Below are positions 54,493 through 63,998 of a stretch of DNA of 64,000 bases, in pieces. The stretch is from Agaribacillus sp965228415 (GTDB taxonomy: Bacteria > Bacteroidota > Bacteroidia > Cytophagales > Cyclobacteriaceae). The translations under genes and the position numbers were made by a program. The notes beneath the pieces were generated by a model. That model saw nothing but the letters and a program-made list of their open reading frames with translations. It was not told where the DNA came from and did not search any database. The DNA is taken from contig OZ245814.1 of assembly GCA_965228415.1 (NCBI GenBank), forward strand, positions 372,001 through 436,000. The letters run 5' to 3'. How positions within the stretch are numbered: position 1 is the first letter of the stretch; each line of letters starts with the position of its first letter.

Positions 54493-55908
54493 CTAATAAC
54501 CCGGATTTTGCATAAAAGTTTCCGGATTCAGATCTATTTCTCTTTGAGGGATTGGAAAAAGCAGGTTGGCCGCTTTCCCCTGAGCCTGCATGACGGTGAT
54601 TGCTACCCCAAAGCGCTTTAAATCGGCCCATCTGTGATTTTCAAAGGCAAGTTCTACCCGCCTTTCCTGCAATAGCTTCTCATCAAAAGTACCTGGTGTC
54701 GCTGCATCGATCGGTCCCAGCCCCGCCCGGGTCCTGACCTGATTGATCAGACTGTAGGCTTCGTCACTTTCTCCAATAGCTTCCGCCAGCATTAATAACA
54801 CATCCGCATAACGAAGTACTATAAAATTATTTGGCGCATCACCCTCATTAAACGGGTTGTCGGTACCATATTTCACAATAAACCTGACATCGTCAGCCGT
54901 ATTGGTTAGAAGCATGCCCTGTGCGTCAATATAACTTGTGTCCATGGAAGCAAACAACCGTTCATCATTGGGCTCATAAGCCGCTAGCAAATCGCGCGTG
55001 GGCCGGTTACGATAAGCACCGACACTGGTTTGCAATGCAGGAAGCGGTGAAAAATCATTGGTAAATCCATTGCCTGTTCCGACAGCTCCACCCTGAAATT
55101 GGATTTCAAATATTGACTCGGAACCATTTTCATTTTCGACGCCCCAAAGGTCATTATAATCCGGGACAAGGCTATAACCATAATCGCTGACTATTCTCCT
55201 AAGTACTGTTTCAGCGGCGCTATTATCATTAACCGTCAAATGTGCTTTAGCCAGTAAAGTAGCAGCGGCTCCCCTGGTGGCCCGGCCAATGTTACTTCCT
55301 GAATAGCTCACCGGCAACAATGATTCAGCCTCGGCCAGGTCCTGGATAATCTGGTTATAGATTACATCGGCCGACACCTGTAAATGATCATTGCCTTCCT
55401 CCACCGACCTGGTTTCGGTTAATATGAGTGGAACATTGCCAAATGCTACTGCCAAATGGTAATACATTAAGGATCGCAGGAACAGCACTTCTCCTGTCAA
55501 CTGATCTTTTAACGACTGATCCATTTCAACGCCCTCAATACGGTCAACAACGATATTACACCTGGAAATACACAGATAAGAGTCGATATAGGCATTCGTT
55601 ACCAGCTCGCTGGTGGAAATCTCCTGAAACTCTTCAATGACAGTCCTCTCTCGCGCCAAACCCGTAGAGCCGGGGCCCTGGTCAGTATTGTCAGATCGCA
55701 TTTCCTGCATAATCCAGTAACTTTCATTGTAAGTCCCGGATTTCAGCAATACGCTGTAAGCTGCGTTCACAGCCACTTCCATATCAGTGGCGGTTTTATA
55801 AAAATTTTGCACGTTTCTTTGTGAAATCGGGGCAAGGTCAGTAAAATCCTCACTGCATGCTCCCAAAAAGCAAAGGAAAAAAGCAATATAAATTATTTTC
55901 GTATTCAT
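54493..55908 (-). CDS. SusD/RagB family lipoprotein
   Basis: A 471-aa protein with a lipoprotein signal (FFLCFLGAC, C18) followed by SEDFTDLAPISQRNVQNFYK, the standard start of the mature RagB/SusD fold. Helical repeats include LTGEVLFLRSLMYYHLAVAFG and VLRYADVLLMLAEAIGES, and the C-terminus has LLQERRVELAFENHRWADLKRFG. It is the surface ligand-binding partner of the SusC protein encoded 34 bases upstream, which ends the FecR-SusC-SusD operon. Ligand unknown. Confidence 0.95.
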   Translation of the reverse strand: MNTKIIYIAFFLCFLGACSEDFTDLAPISQRNVQNFYKTATDMEVAVNAAYSVLLKSGTYNESYWIMQEMRSDNTDQGPGSTGLARERTVIEEFQEISTSELVTNAYIDSYLCISRCNIVVDRIEGVEMDQSLKDQLTGEVLFLRSLMYYHLAVAFGNVPLILTETRSVEEGNDHLQVSADVIYNQIIQDLAEAESLLPVSYSGSNIGRATRGAAATLLAKAHLTVNDNSAAETVLRRIVSDYGYSLVPDYNDLWGVENENGSESIFEIQFQGGAVGTGNGFTNDFSPLPALQTSVGAYRNRPTRDLLAAYEPNDERLFASMDTSYIDAQGMLLTNTADDVRFIVKYGTDNPFNEGDAPNNFIVLRYADVLLMLAEAIGESDEAYSLINQVRTRAGLGPIDAATPGTFDEKLLQERRVELAFENHRWADLKRFGVAITVMQAQGKAANLLFPIPQREIDLNPETFMQNPGY

Positions 55909-55942
55909 TTGATTAACAATTTAGAGGTTAAGACGAAGCCAT

Positions 55943-58900
55943 TTAAAAAGTTACATTTACACCTACTGTAAATACTTTTGAAAGTGGGTATGCACCGTAG
56001 TCTTCACCTTGTACATTGGTAAAGGTAGATTGATTATTCACTTCCGGATTAAATCCAAGGTAGTCCGTGGAAGTAAACAGATTGGTGCCTGAAGCATAAA
56101 CTCTAAGCGACTTAACATAGCGTCCCAACATTTCAGTGGGCAGGTTGTAGCCGATGGTAATATTTCTCAACCGGATATAAGAAGCGTCCTCGACCTGAAA
56201 TGAAGACGGACGATTATTATTTCCGTGATTGCCTGTCTGTCTGTCAGCCCTGGGTATGACGCCATTTCCAGGCTGGGAGGGTGATATCCACCGGTTGTTC
56301 CATTCTGCATAGCTATTAAAATTAGCTTCGCCGTTTCCAAGGTGCCTTCTGGTCAGATTGAGCACTTCAGCGCCTTCCACGCCTTGCAGCAAAATGCTTA
56401 GGTCAAAGCCCTTATAGGAAAACCGGTTATTGAGACCCCATGTAAAATCCGGCAGATAGTTACCAACTACTGTGCGGTCGTCGGGGTCAATAACACCGTC
56501 ACCGTTTACATCCCGGAATTTAAAATCTCCCGGACGCGCATCCGGCGCCTGTGTATCCACCGGGGCATTATCTATTTCCTGCTGGGTTTGATAAATACCT
56601 TCTACCTCATAACCAAAATAACTGCCGATTGCATCGCCTATCCTGGTTATATGCCGAATGCCTGCCCCACCGGAACTGAGGATTGGATCTCCGCTGCCAC
56701 CCAGCCGCGTGACTTCGTTATCATTAGTGGCAAAATTAAAATCTGTGCTCCACTTAAAATCACCTACCAGATTGCGTGTGCTCAGCGATATTTCCCACCC
56801 GGTGTTTTCAACCTCTCCGATATTCTGCAAAGCCGTGGTGAAGCCGAGTGAAGAAGGCACCTGCACATTGAGCAGCAAGTCGGAAGTGGTACTTTTATAC
56901 CAATCGATTACCCCAAAAATTCTGTCATCAAAAAGTCCGAATTCCAGGCCGATATCCACCTGACTTGTTTTTTCCCATTTCAAATCTTCGTTACTGATAG
57001 TTGAAGGTGCAATCCCATTGACCAAAACATCTCCCAGCACGTAATTAAAAGGATCCAGCAAACCAATGGCGGCATAGTTTGGAATTAAAAAATTACCGGT
57101 TTTACCCCAGCTGGCCCTTAATTTCAAATCACTCAGCGCGTTGAGATTACTTACAAAACTCTCCTCAGACAGTCGCCAGCCGGCCGAAACAGACGGGAAT
57201 ACCCCGGTTTTGTTACCTTCTCCAAATCTCGATGCCCTGTCGGTTCTGATAGTCGCTGTAAGCAGGTATCTGTCTTTATAGCCATAATTGGCACGGGCGA
57301 GAAATGAGACGAGTGACCATTCTTCAATGGTTGCTCCCCCATTGGTAACCTGTCCTCCGCTGATCGTGGGCACCAAATCGTCTGGAAAATTCTCAGCCAA
57401 TATCTGGTTTACATCAACAGACGCTTTTTGGGCAGTATATCCTGCAACAGCGGACAGCGAATGCGCTTCATTAAACGTCTTTTGGTATGAAAGTGTATTC
57501 TCAACCAGCCAGTTAATACTTTGGGAAGAGCTCGATTGCCCGTAGGGCTCTCCTGAAGTAGCCGTCCTGAATAGCAAGGTATTGTCTCTGAAGAAGGTTC
57601 TTTTATAGTTATTGATGTCAATACCTACAAAAGTTTTCCAACGCAAACCTTCTATGATTTCGTATTCTGCATAAAAATTTCCAAAAGTTCTAAATTGATT
57701 CAAGTCGTCCTGAATGGCATCAATAATCGCCAGTGGATTACTGGCAGATGAAAAACCGGCAGTCTCACCATCTTCGGTAAACAGGAAGCCCTGATTATCT
57801 CTTTGATTGGGGGTGCCATCTGCATTATAGGGATTAATGGTCGGCGAATGAACCAATGCTGAATATACAATCCCCGGAGGCCTGGCGAAGTAGGGTGACC
57901 CGGCCGGCAGGCGGTCCGTCTTGGTGAATGACGGGTTTAAATTCAGTCCGACTTTTAGCTTGGGTAATATATCAGCTTCCAGGTTTACCCTAAAACTATA
58001 TCTGTCAAAGCCCGATCCTTCAATAATGCCGTCCTGACTATAATAACCTCCTGCCACATAGTACCCTATATTTTCAGATCCACCCGACAGTGAAAGGTTG
58101 TAACTTTGAAGGGTTGCATTGTCAAAGATCAAATCCTGCCAATCGGTATCAGTTCCGTCGGGGTTAAGGAAATCGTCTCCTATCCGGTAATTTTCCGAAG
58201 GAGCAATGCCCGCATCCAGTGCCTTTTGATTGCGGATGGCATTGGAATCATTTATATCGGCTCCAGGCACATTTTGCAGGTAATTATTGTTTCGCGAGTC
58301 CAGGACATAGGACCTCAGTTCAGAAGCGTTCATGAGGTCGATCTTGTTGGCGACCGATTGGTTACCAAAAAAAGCGTCAAATCCAATGGTGGGTTTGCTT
58401 TCTCCCTTCTTTCCTCTTTTTGTAGTAATCAAAATGACACCATTGGACCCTCTGGACCCGTATATAGCCGCTGCAGAGGCATCTTTTAATACTTCGATGG
58501 ATTCAATGTCATTGGGATTCAAGGTGGACAACGGGTTGGATGGCGGCGGTCTGAAGGCGGCTCTTCTGCGTGACACATCTCCCTGTACCCCAATATCTAC
58601 ATTTTTAGAAACCGGGAATCCATCAATCACATATAACGGCTCATTACCGGCAGTGATGGAGCCTAAACCCCTAACCCTTACCGTAACCCCCGCGCCGGGT
58701 TCTCCGCTAGGTTCCTGCACCTGCACTCCCGCCAGTTGCCCCTGTATGGCATTTTCAAAATTGGTTAAAGGTATATCTTTGATATCCTGGGCTGACACTG
58801 AGGCTACAGATCCCGTAATATCCCTTCGCTGCTGGGTACCGTATCCGATCACCACAATTTCGGCCAGCGCCGTCACATTTTCTTCCAGGCTCACATTGAT

Positions 58901-59575
58901 TTCGGAGGCTGTCCCAACCACAATCTCCTGGCTCAAATAGCCAATAAAAGAAAAAATCAATGTCATACCGGGATCGGCCTTTATCTTATACATTCCCTGG
59001 TCGTCGGTGATGGTTCCCTTTACGGTGCCTTTTATCAAAACAGAGACCCCAGGGATAGGGGCACCGGTTTCAACATCACTGACTTTTCCGGTGACAATGG
59101 CAATCTGCCTGTTTTTGGCAAGATTATCCGGAAAGATCTTTTGCAGCTTATTTACTGCCGCGTTGCGGCGCACCTTTTCACCATTAAAATACAACGCTTT
59201 TTTCTTCAGCTTTGCCGGGAGGTTTACACCGGCATTTTTACCCGATTGAATAACATAGAAGTTTTTTTCCAATTTTTTGAAAGACAACCCACTGGCGCCC
59301 AGTAAATCATGTAGCGCGTTTTCCACAGAAGTATAACTTTTATTGTCGTCAGCTACTTTTATGTTTTTTACCAGTTCGCTGTTGTACATAATGGAAACTT
59401 TATATTTAGCTTCCATTTCCTGTAGTGCATTTCTCAGGTATTTGGCCCCATTCATTTCCTGGGTTTTGATTTCCGGTTGGTCATTTTTAGAGGAAGCCAA
59501 AAACTGTGCATATGATGACAAATTCTGAAAGCATAACAATACAATTATGCCTGTCATTTGTAAAAGTTTTTGCAT
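55943..59575 (-). CDS. SusC family TonB-dependent receptor with N-terminal STN signalling domain
   Basis: A 1210-aa protein. After the signal peptide (to about 23) a secretin/TonB short N-terminal (STN) domain spans about 45-112 (LQEMEAKYKVSIMYNSEL, YTSVENALHDLLGASGL). The carboxypeptidase-like domain is at about 160-240, then the plug (IVVIGYGTQQRRDITGSVAS, PLYVIDGFPV) and a barrel ending VFTVGVNVTF. The STN domain lets a receptor signal through FecR to a sigma factor, and a FecR gene sits 47 bases upstream, so ligand binding should control transcription. No sigma factor gene is adjacent. It imports an unknown oligomer with SusD encoded downstream. Confidence 0.95.
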   Translation of the reverse strand: MQKLLQMTGIIVLLCFQNLSSYAQFLASSKNDQPEIKTQEMNGAKYLRNALQEMEAKYKVSIMYNSELVKNIKVADDNKSYTSVENALHDLLGASGLSFKKLEKNFYVIQSGKNAGVNLPAKLKKKALYFNGEKVRRNAAVNKLQKIFPDNLAKNRQIAIVTGKVSDVETGAPIPGVSVLIKGTVKGTITDDQGMYKIKADPGMTLIFSFIGYLSQEIVVGTASEINVSLEENVTALAEIVVIGYGTQQRRDITGSVASVSAQDIKDIPLTNFENAIQGQLAGVQVQEPSGEPGAGVTVRVRGLGSITAGNEPLYVIDGFPVSKNVDIGVQGDVSRRRAAFRPPPSNPLSTLNPNDIESIEVLKDASAAAIYGSRGSNGVILITTKRGKKGESKPTIGFDAFFGNQSVANKIDLMNASELRSYVLDSRNNNYLQNVPGADINDSNAIRNQKALDAGIAPSENYRIGDDFLNPDGTDTDWQDLIFDNATLQSYNLSLSGGSENIGYYVAGGYYSQDGIIEGSGFDRYSFRVNLEADILPKLKVGLNLNPSFTKTDRLPAGSPYFARPPGIVYSALVHSPTINPYNADGTPNQRDNQGFLFTEDGETAGFSSASNPLAIIDAIQDDLNQFRTFGNFYAEYEIIEGLRWKTFVGIDINNYKRTFFRDNTLLFRTATSGEPYGQSSSSQSINWLVENTLSYQKTFNEAHSLSAVAGYTAQKASVDVNQILAENFPDDLVPTISGGQVTNGGATIEEWSLVSFLARANYGYKDRYLLTATIRTDRASRFGEGNKTGVFPSVSAGWRLSEESFVSNLNALSDLKLRASWGKTGNFLIPNYAAIGLLDPFNYVLGDVLVNGIAPSTISNEDLKWEKTSQVDIGLEFGLFDDRIFGVIDWYKSTTSDLLLNVQVPSSLGFTTALQNIGEVENTGWEISLSTRNLVGDFKWSTDFNFATNDNEVTRLGGSGDPILSSGGAGIRHITRIGDAIGSYFGYEVEGIYQTQQEIDNAPVDTQAPDARPGDFKFRDVNGDGVIDPDDRTVVGNYLPDFTWGLNNRFSYKGFDLSILLQGVEGAEVLNLTRRHLGNGEANFNSYAEWNNRWISPSQPGNGVIPRADRQTGNHGNNNRPSSFQVEDASYIRLRNITIGYNLPTEMLGRYVKSLRVYASGTNLFTSTDYLGFNPEVNNQSTFTNVQGEDYGAYPLSKVFTVGVNVTF

Positions 59576-59622
59576 AACCTAATGGTTTAAGTGAATAAAT
59601 ATGACCTAGTTGTTACTTATAG

Positions 59623-60639
59623 CTATTTTTTACTGATCTTCACATGTTTTTTGGTGCGTATAATGGCTATTCCGAAAGACTCGGAAAGGCCGTTTATCAA
59701 CAGGTTGATATTGTCGCTAGGTGCCGATCCCGAAACTCGTTTTTCCAACAACGCCGGTTCCGAAACCTCTACTTCCAACCCATAAATCTCTTTTAACAAC
59801 AAAACCACTTCCTCCAGCTTTGTATCTTCAAACATCAGTTTTTTGCATTTCCAGGAGGTATAGAGCTCCGGATTTACTTTTTTTCTGACGTAGGTGGTGG
59901 AGGTATCTTTAAATTCAACCAGTTCTCCCGGTAGCATGATAATGTCTTCGTGTAGGGATGGGTTCTCAATATTCAGGCGAATTTTCCCGTGATTCAGAAC
60001 GACCCGCGTACGGCTTTCTCTTTTCGTCACGTTAAATTCCGTACCCAGCACTTCCAACAATACTCCGTCATGGCTATTGACATAAAACTTTTGATTACTG
60101 CCGGATTTGACCACCGAAAAGTAAGCTTCCCCATTCAGCCACACTTCACGATCTTTATCATCCTCCCACACTGTGTTGTATTTTAGGGTAGAGTTGCTAT
60201 TGAGTGTTACTACTGAATTATCCGGGAGGGTGATACTGGCAGTTTCCCCAAAATCTGTTGTATAGACCACCAAACGGTCTCTGAAGAATATCTGATAAAT
60301 CACTGTAACCGCCAGGAGCAAACTTATGGCGGCTGCGTATCGATACCGGTATCTTATCCAATGACGTGGCGTCTCTCTCCTGCTTTCCTCCGGTCCGATC
60401 TCGAGGATCTCTTCCATTTTTTGCCATGAGTTATCAATTTGTGTTTGACTAATCTCAGGCTCCTGAACTTTGAAGCTGCTCAAAATTGCTATAGCTTCCG
60501 AAATTTCTTCCTTTTTTTGTGGGTTTTTTAAAATCCAACCCTCCCAAAATTCAAAATCCTTAGCATTCCTTTTAAAAAGCCAGTTTTGAAAAGAGTTATC
60601 CGAAGCAAAATCTTCAGCAGTAAATGCTAAATAGTCCAT
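59623..60639 (-). CDS. FecR family anti-sigma factor
   Basis: A 338-aa protein with an N-terminal cytoplasmic head (1-97), one membrane helix (about 101-119), a FecR domain (about 125-225, TDFGETASITLPDNSVVTLNSN and WLNGEAYFSV) and a C-terminal DUF4974 domain (about 265-335, CKKLMFEDTKLEEVVLLL). It holds its sigma factor inactive at the inner membrane until the STN domain of the SusC protein signals. It is the first gene of the FecR-SusC-SusD operon. The usual ECF sigma gene just upstream is absent: the next gene is a GAF/PAS sensor. Confidence 0.94.
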   Translation of the reverse strand: MDYLAFTAEDFASDNSFQNWLFKRNAKDFEFWEGWILKNPQKKEEISEAIAILSSFKVQEPEISQTQIDNSWQKMEEILEIGPEESRRETPRHWIRYRYRYAAAISLLLAVTVIYQIFFRDRLVVYTTDFGETASITLPDNSVVTLNSNSTLKYNTVWEDDKDREVWLNGEAYFSVVKSGSNQKFYVNSHDGVLLEVLGTEFNVTKRESRTRVVLNHGKIRLNIENPSLHEDIIMLPGELVEFKDTSTTYVRKKVNPELYTSWKCKKLMFEDTKLEEVVLLLKEIYGLEVEVSEPALLEKRVSGSAPSDNINLLINGLSESFGIAIIRTKKHVKISKK

Positions 60640-60949
60640 AGAAACAAACAGATAATTTTAATGATTTGATATATACTTAGAAGACAGGCAAATGCTTTGT
60701 TTGTACCGAATAATTGATTTCTTTTTGAAAATCAAAACTTTAACTCCATTTGATTGACGGAAATTTTACGGTAATATATAGGGCCAACACAATAAAAAAT
60801 TATCGGCTACTGCAAGGTGTCATTGGGCCATTGCATTTAATTGCTGGAGGTAGTGGATTGATCAGGTTATTTCATTTTGGTAGTATCAGCCATGCGCCAG
60901 CTAATAGTCCAGGGAAGGGGGTGAAAAAGGCCAAAAATGCGATTAAATT
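60640..60949. promoter_or_regulatory. Intergenic region upstream of fecR-susC-susD
   Basis: A 310-base AT-rich gap between the FecR gene and the sensor gene, both on the minus strand. No sigma factor or other gene fits in it; an open frame at 60750-61064 on the plus strand starts here but runs antisense into the sensor and is not protein-like. No hairpin terminator with a T-run was found. Confidence 0.3.
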
Positions 60950-63118
60950 TTATACTTTGTCCGACATGGCTTCCTTTGCCTTGCTATCGGCATTTTCAAC
61001 AAATATGAGTGCTATTTTAGCCAGGCCATCTTCAAGATCTTTGATTGGGCTTAGAATATTCTGAAAAGGCATTTTCCGGCCGTCTTTGGTAACCCATTCA
61101 AACGACTGATCGTCGAGCCCGTTTTCGGCTGCCTTCTCAATCAGTTTGTTGAATTTTTTAAAGGAGGCATCTGTCATCAGCTTACTCAGGTCCTTTTTTT
61201 GAAGATCGAGTCGCTTGTATCCAAACAGCTCCATAAACAACTTATTGGCACTTTTAAACGTGGCTCCGGCATCAATTTCAAGGTAAGGGAAGGTACCTTT
61301 CATGGCGTTAACCAGGGTTTGCAATTCATTTTGCTTTTCTTTTTCACCGGTAATAAAATCCGCAAACATCATAACTTTGTAAGGCTCCCCACCAACATCA
61401 AAAATAGGGTTAAGTGTGCCATTTAACCATTGTTCTTTGCCCTGCTTATCAATTTGTTTAAAGACACCGGAAAAGAATTGACCTCTTTGCAAATTCTCCC
61501 AAAGCAGGGCCGTTTGCTGGTTATTTTTTTCTCTTTCGGACAAAAGTGTCGAATAAGGTTTGCCTACCAGCTCATCCGGCTTATAACCCATGATGCCTGC
61601 GTAGATAGGATTTATCCTGTGGATGTTGCCCGCCATATCAAATTCTATGGCTGCAATTGTTTTATCTATCGCCTGAATATGGCTCTGAAGTTCGACTTCC
61701 CGTAACTTTTCTTCAGTGATGTTCTCCGCCAGCAGCAATACTTTATAGATTTCTCCATTTGTATTTTCGACTGGTGTAAAAGAAACCTTGAGCCAAAATG
61801 GCTTTTGCGATTTTGTTTTGCAAAGTTGATTTCGTGAAACAGATTTGCCGGAAGTCAGCCTTTTCCAGAATTCAGGCGAGAGAATTTTGTCGTTGTTTAA
61901 CAAACGGGGTATCTGCATTCCAATCACCTCCTCGTATTTATATTCGAAGAGGTGCAGTAGGTTTTTATTGGTGCCCATCACCTTTCCTTCCATATCCAGT
62001 TCAGCGGTAACAAGATAGTTATTAATGGCTCTGAACAGGCCGTCAAGTTCCATTTGATGTTGATGCATTTCGTCTTGGGTGGAGGCCAGCTTCTCAAAAC
62101 TCTCCTGCATCGCTGCTTCCTTTTCCTGTAGTTCTGCGGACAATGTTTGAGATTCTTCCAACAATCGTTGATTACGACTTTTGTTTTGGTGGGAGGCAAT
62201 CGTAAGCGCTATACTTTCGGAAAGTTTTTCCAGAAAATTTATGTGGTAGTCTTCCAATATCTCAAAAGACGCCAGCTCAATGGCGCCATAAACATGTTCG
62301 TTGGCCAGTAATGGCAGGATGACAACATTTCTTGGTGTATCAAATCCAAGGCCGGAAGTAATATGTACGTAGTCGCTGGGAACTTCTTTCAGATAAATCG
62401 TATCCTTTTCCAATACGCACTGTCCTAAAAGACCAACCCCAACCTTCACCTTTTTTTCTTTAAATCTTCTGCGGTCATAAGCGTAGCAGCTAAGTTGCTC
62501 CAAAAATTGATTGCCATCCTCCTCGGCACTTAGGGTAAAAATAGCGCCTTGATTGCAATTGGTATATTCAACAAGCTTTGAAATAAGTGAGTTACCCAGG
62601 TTTAATAAATCATGTTCCTCGTTTCTTATCAACGCTCCAAAATTGGCCAATCCTTGTATCGTCCAATTTCTCTGGTCTTCTTCCTGCTTTTGGAGATTCA
62701 GCTTTTTTCGAATATCTTCTATGATCACCCGAAGGGGGTCTTCCGGCTTGAGGGTTTGAAAGGAAAATTCATAATCCATTTCAAATACGCCTTTCAAATT
62801 TTCCAGTGCCTCTGTAATTCTTTGATACCCATAAAATATTTCCGCAGTTATGGGCTCGGTATCGGCCTGGTCCTTGTTCCTTTCCCAGTCCAAAGTATGC
62901 TTGTTAAAATCTGTCAAGGCATTGTAAATAAAATTAAGTTGTTGACTAATTTTATTATTTACAACAAAAAATATTATCAAGGCAAAAACCGCATAGATAA
63001 CCAAATAGTAATTTATGTGCCCGACTATAATCCAGCAAAATATGACGCTGATCAGGAGGAAAAAACCCATTAACCAGCTTTGTAGCCTTAAACGCTTTTG
63101 AATATTTATCTTTCTCAA
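60950..63118 (-). CDS. Membrane sensor protein with GAF and three PAS domains, no kinase domain
   Basis: A 722-aa protein with two N-terminal membrane helices (about 15-33 and 36-53), a GAF domain (about 150-310, CNQGAIFTL, YGAIELASFE) and a coiled coil (about 310-360). Three PAS domains follow (about 365-475, 485-600, 605-715; FEYKYEEVIGM, MGYKPDELVGK and GYKRLDLQKK mark the PAS cores). There is no histidine kinase, GGDEF or methyl-accepting domain after the last PAS, so signals must pass to a partner. It starts with a TTG at 63118; the first in-frame ATG is inside the first helix. The CheB-like gene 82 bases upstream on the same strand is a candidate partner. Confidence 0.85.
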   Translation of the reverse strand: MRKINIQKRLRLQSWLMGFFLLISVIFCWIIVGHINYYLVIYAVFALIIFFVVNNKISQQLNFIYNALTDFNKHTLDWERNKDQADTEPITAEIFYGYQRITEALENLKGVFEMDYEFSFQTLKPEDPLRVIIEDIRKKLNLQKQEEDQRNWTIQGLANFGALIRNEEHDLLNLGNSLISKLVEYTNCNQGAIFTLSAEEDGNQFLEQLSCYAYDRRRFKEKKVKVGVGLLGQCVLEKDTIYLKEVPSDYVHITSGLGFDTPRNVVILPLLANEHVYGAIELASFEILEDYHINFLEKLSESIALTIASHQNKSRNQRLLEESQTLSAELQEKEAAMQESFEKLASTQDEMHQHQMELDGLFRAINNYLVTAELDMEGKVMGTNKNLLHLFEYKYEEVIGMQIPRLLNNDKILSPEFWKRLTSGKSVSRNQLCKTKSQKPFWLKVSFTPVENTNGEIYKVLLLAENITEEKLREVELQSHIQAIDKTIAAIEFDMAGNIHRINPIYAGIMGYKPDELVGKPYSTLLSEREKNNQQTALLWENLQRGQFFSGVFKQIDKQGKEQWLNGTLNPIFDVGGEPYKVMMFADFITGEKEKQNELQTLVNAMKGTFPYLEIDAGATFKSANKLFMELFGYKRLDLQKKDLSKLMTDASFKKFNKLIEKAAENGLDDQSFEWVTKDGRKMPFQNILSPIKDLEDGLAKIALIFVENADSKAKEAMSDKV

Positions 63119-63200
63119 ATCTGGTAAAAAATTTCTTTTAATTTCTATTCCAAAGAATACGTATTTCCCTATTTATGCTGCCAATGTTAGCGACATTGGT

Positions 63201-63998
63201 TTATAAAGTGCCAACGATTAATCCCGGTATGTCAGCCAAATCTGCCACTTTCTTCACCACCCCTAAATCGATAGCAGCTTTTGGTTTGCTGAAGACCAGG
63301 GAAGACGCCTCGCTTTGGGCAATCGTAAATCCTCCCTGCTCATTAATGCTGGCCAAACCCTGTGCGCCATCAGCGCCGATGCCTGTGAGCAATATACCCA
63401 TCACTTTTTCTCCATAAACATGGCTTATTGACTCAAATAGCCGATCTATTGACGGAGCACCGGATTGATTAAGTTTTTCGCTGGTAAATTCCATCATCGG
63501 CTGCCCTCCTTTTGGAGGTCTTTTTATTACCATATCGGTCCATCCCGGTGCCACATAGATCTTTCCCGGCGCTATGGTCTCCTTATTCTCAGCCAGCTTC
63601 ACCGGCATTGGGCTAAGTGCATTCAATCGCTCAGCAAAGCTTTCCAAAAATGGCTGCGGTGTTTGCTGGGCAATGATTACGGGTATTGGCAAATTTTCCG
63701 GGAAATTTCCGATAATGGTTTCGATAGCACCGGTGCCTCCGGTTGAAGCGCCTATTATCACAATATCATGGTTCAGGTCTTTTGCAAAGTCATGTTTCAC
63801 TCGATTGACGACTACCTCCTTTCGTTGAAGTTTGGCAGGATCAACTTTTGAAGCTTCCATAATAATCCTGATCAAAGCATCATCATCGGCATTTCGACTT
63901 TGCCGGCTTCCGGGCTTATCTACAAAGTCGAAGGCGCCGGCCTGCAAGGCTTCGAAAATCTGTGGGCTGTCTTTTTCCAACGCACTGACTAAGATGAT
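63201..63998 (-). CDS. CheB-like chemotaxis methylesterase/response regulator, cut by window edge
   Basis: The frame continues past the right edge; only the last part of a receiver domain is visible (IILVSA, then ALQAGAFDFVDKPG). A CheB methylesterase domain follows. The nucleophile serine is in IIGASTGGT and the aspartate in LLTGIGADGAQG. The segment that normally reads QHMP, with the catalytic histidine, reads AQQTPQPF, so histidine is replaced by glutamine. CheB removes methyl groups from chemoreceptors. With that change it may be inactive or act as a regulator only. It is upstream of the GAF/PAS sensor on the same strand. Confidence 0.85.
   Translation of the reverse strand: MILVSALEKDSPQIFEALQAGAFDFVDKPGSRQSRNADDDALIRIIMEASKVDPAKLQRKEVVVNRVKHDFAKDLNHDIVIIGASTGGTGAIETIIGNFPENLPIPVIIAQQTPQPFLESFAERLNALSPMPVKLAENKETIAPGKIYVAPGWTDMVIKRPPKGGQPMMEFTSEKLNQSGAPSIDRLFESISHVYGEKVMGILLTGIGADGAQGLASINEQGGFTIAQSEASSLVFSKPKAAIDLGVVKKVADLADIPGLIVGTL

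Noticed and set aside
58332..58940. 202-aa plus-strand frame
   Set aside because: Antisense shadow of the SusC plug region; composition not protein-like.
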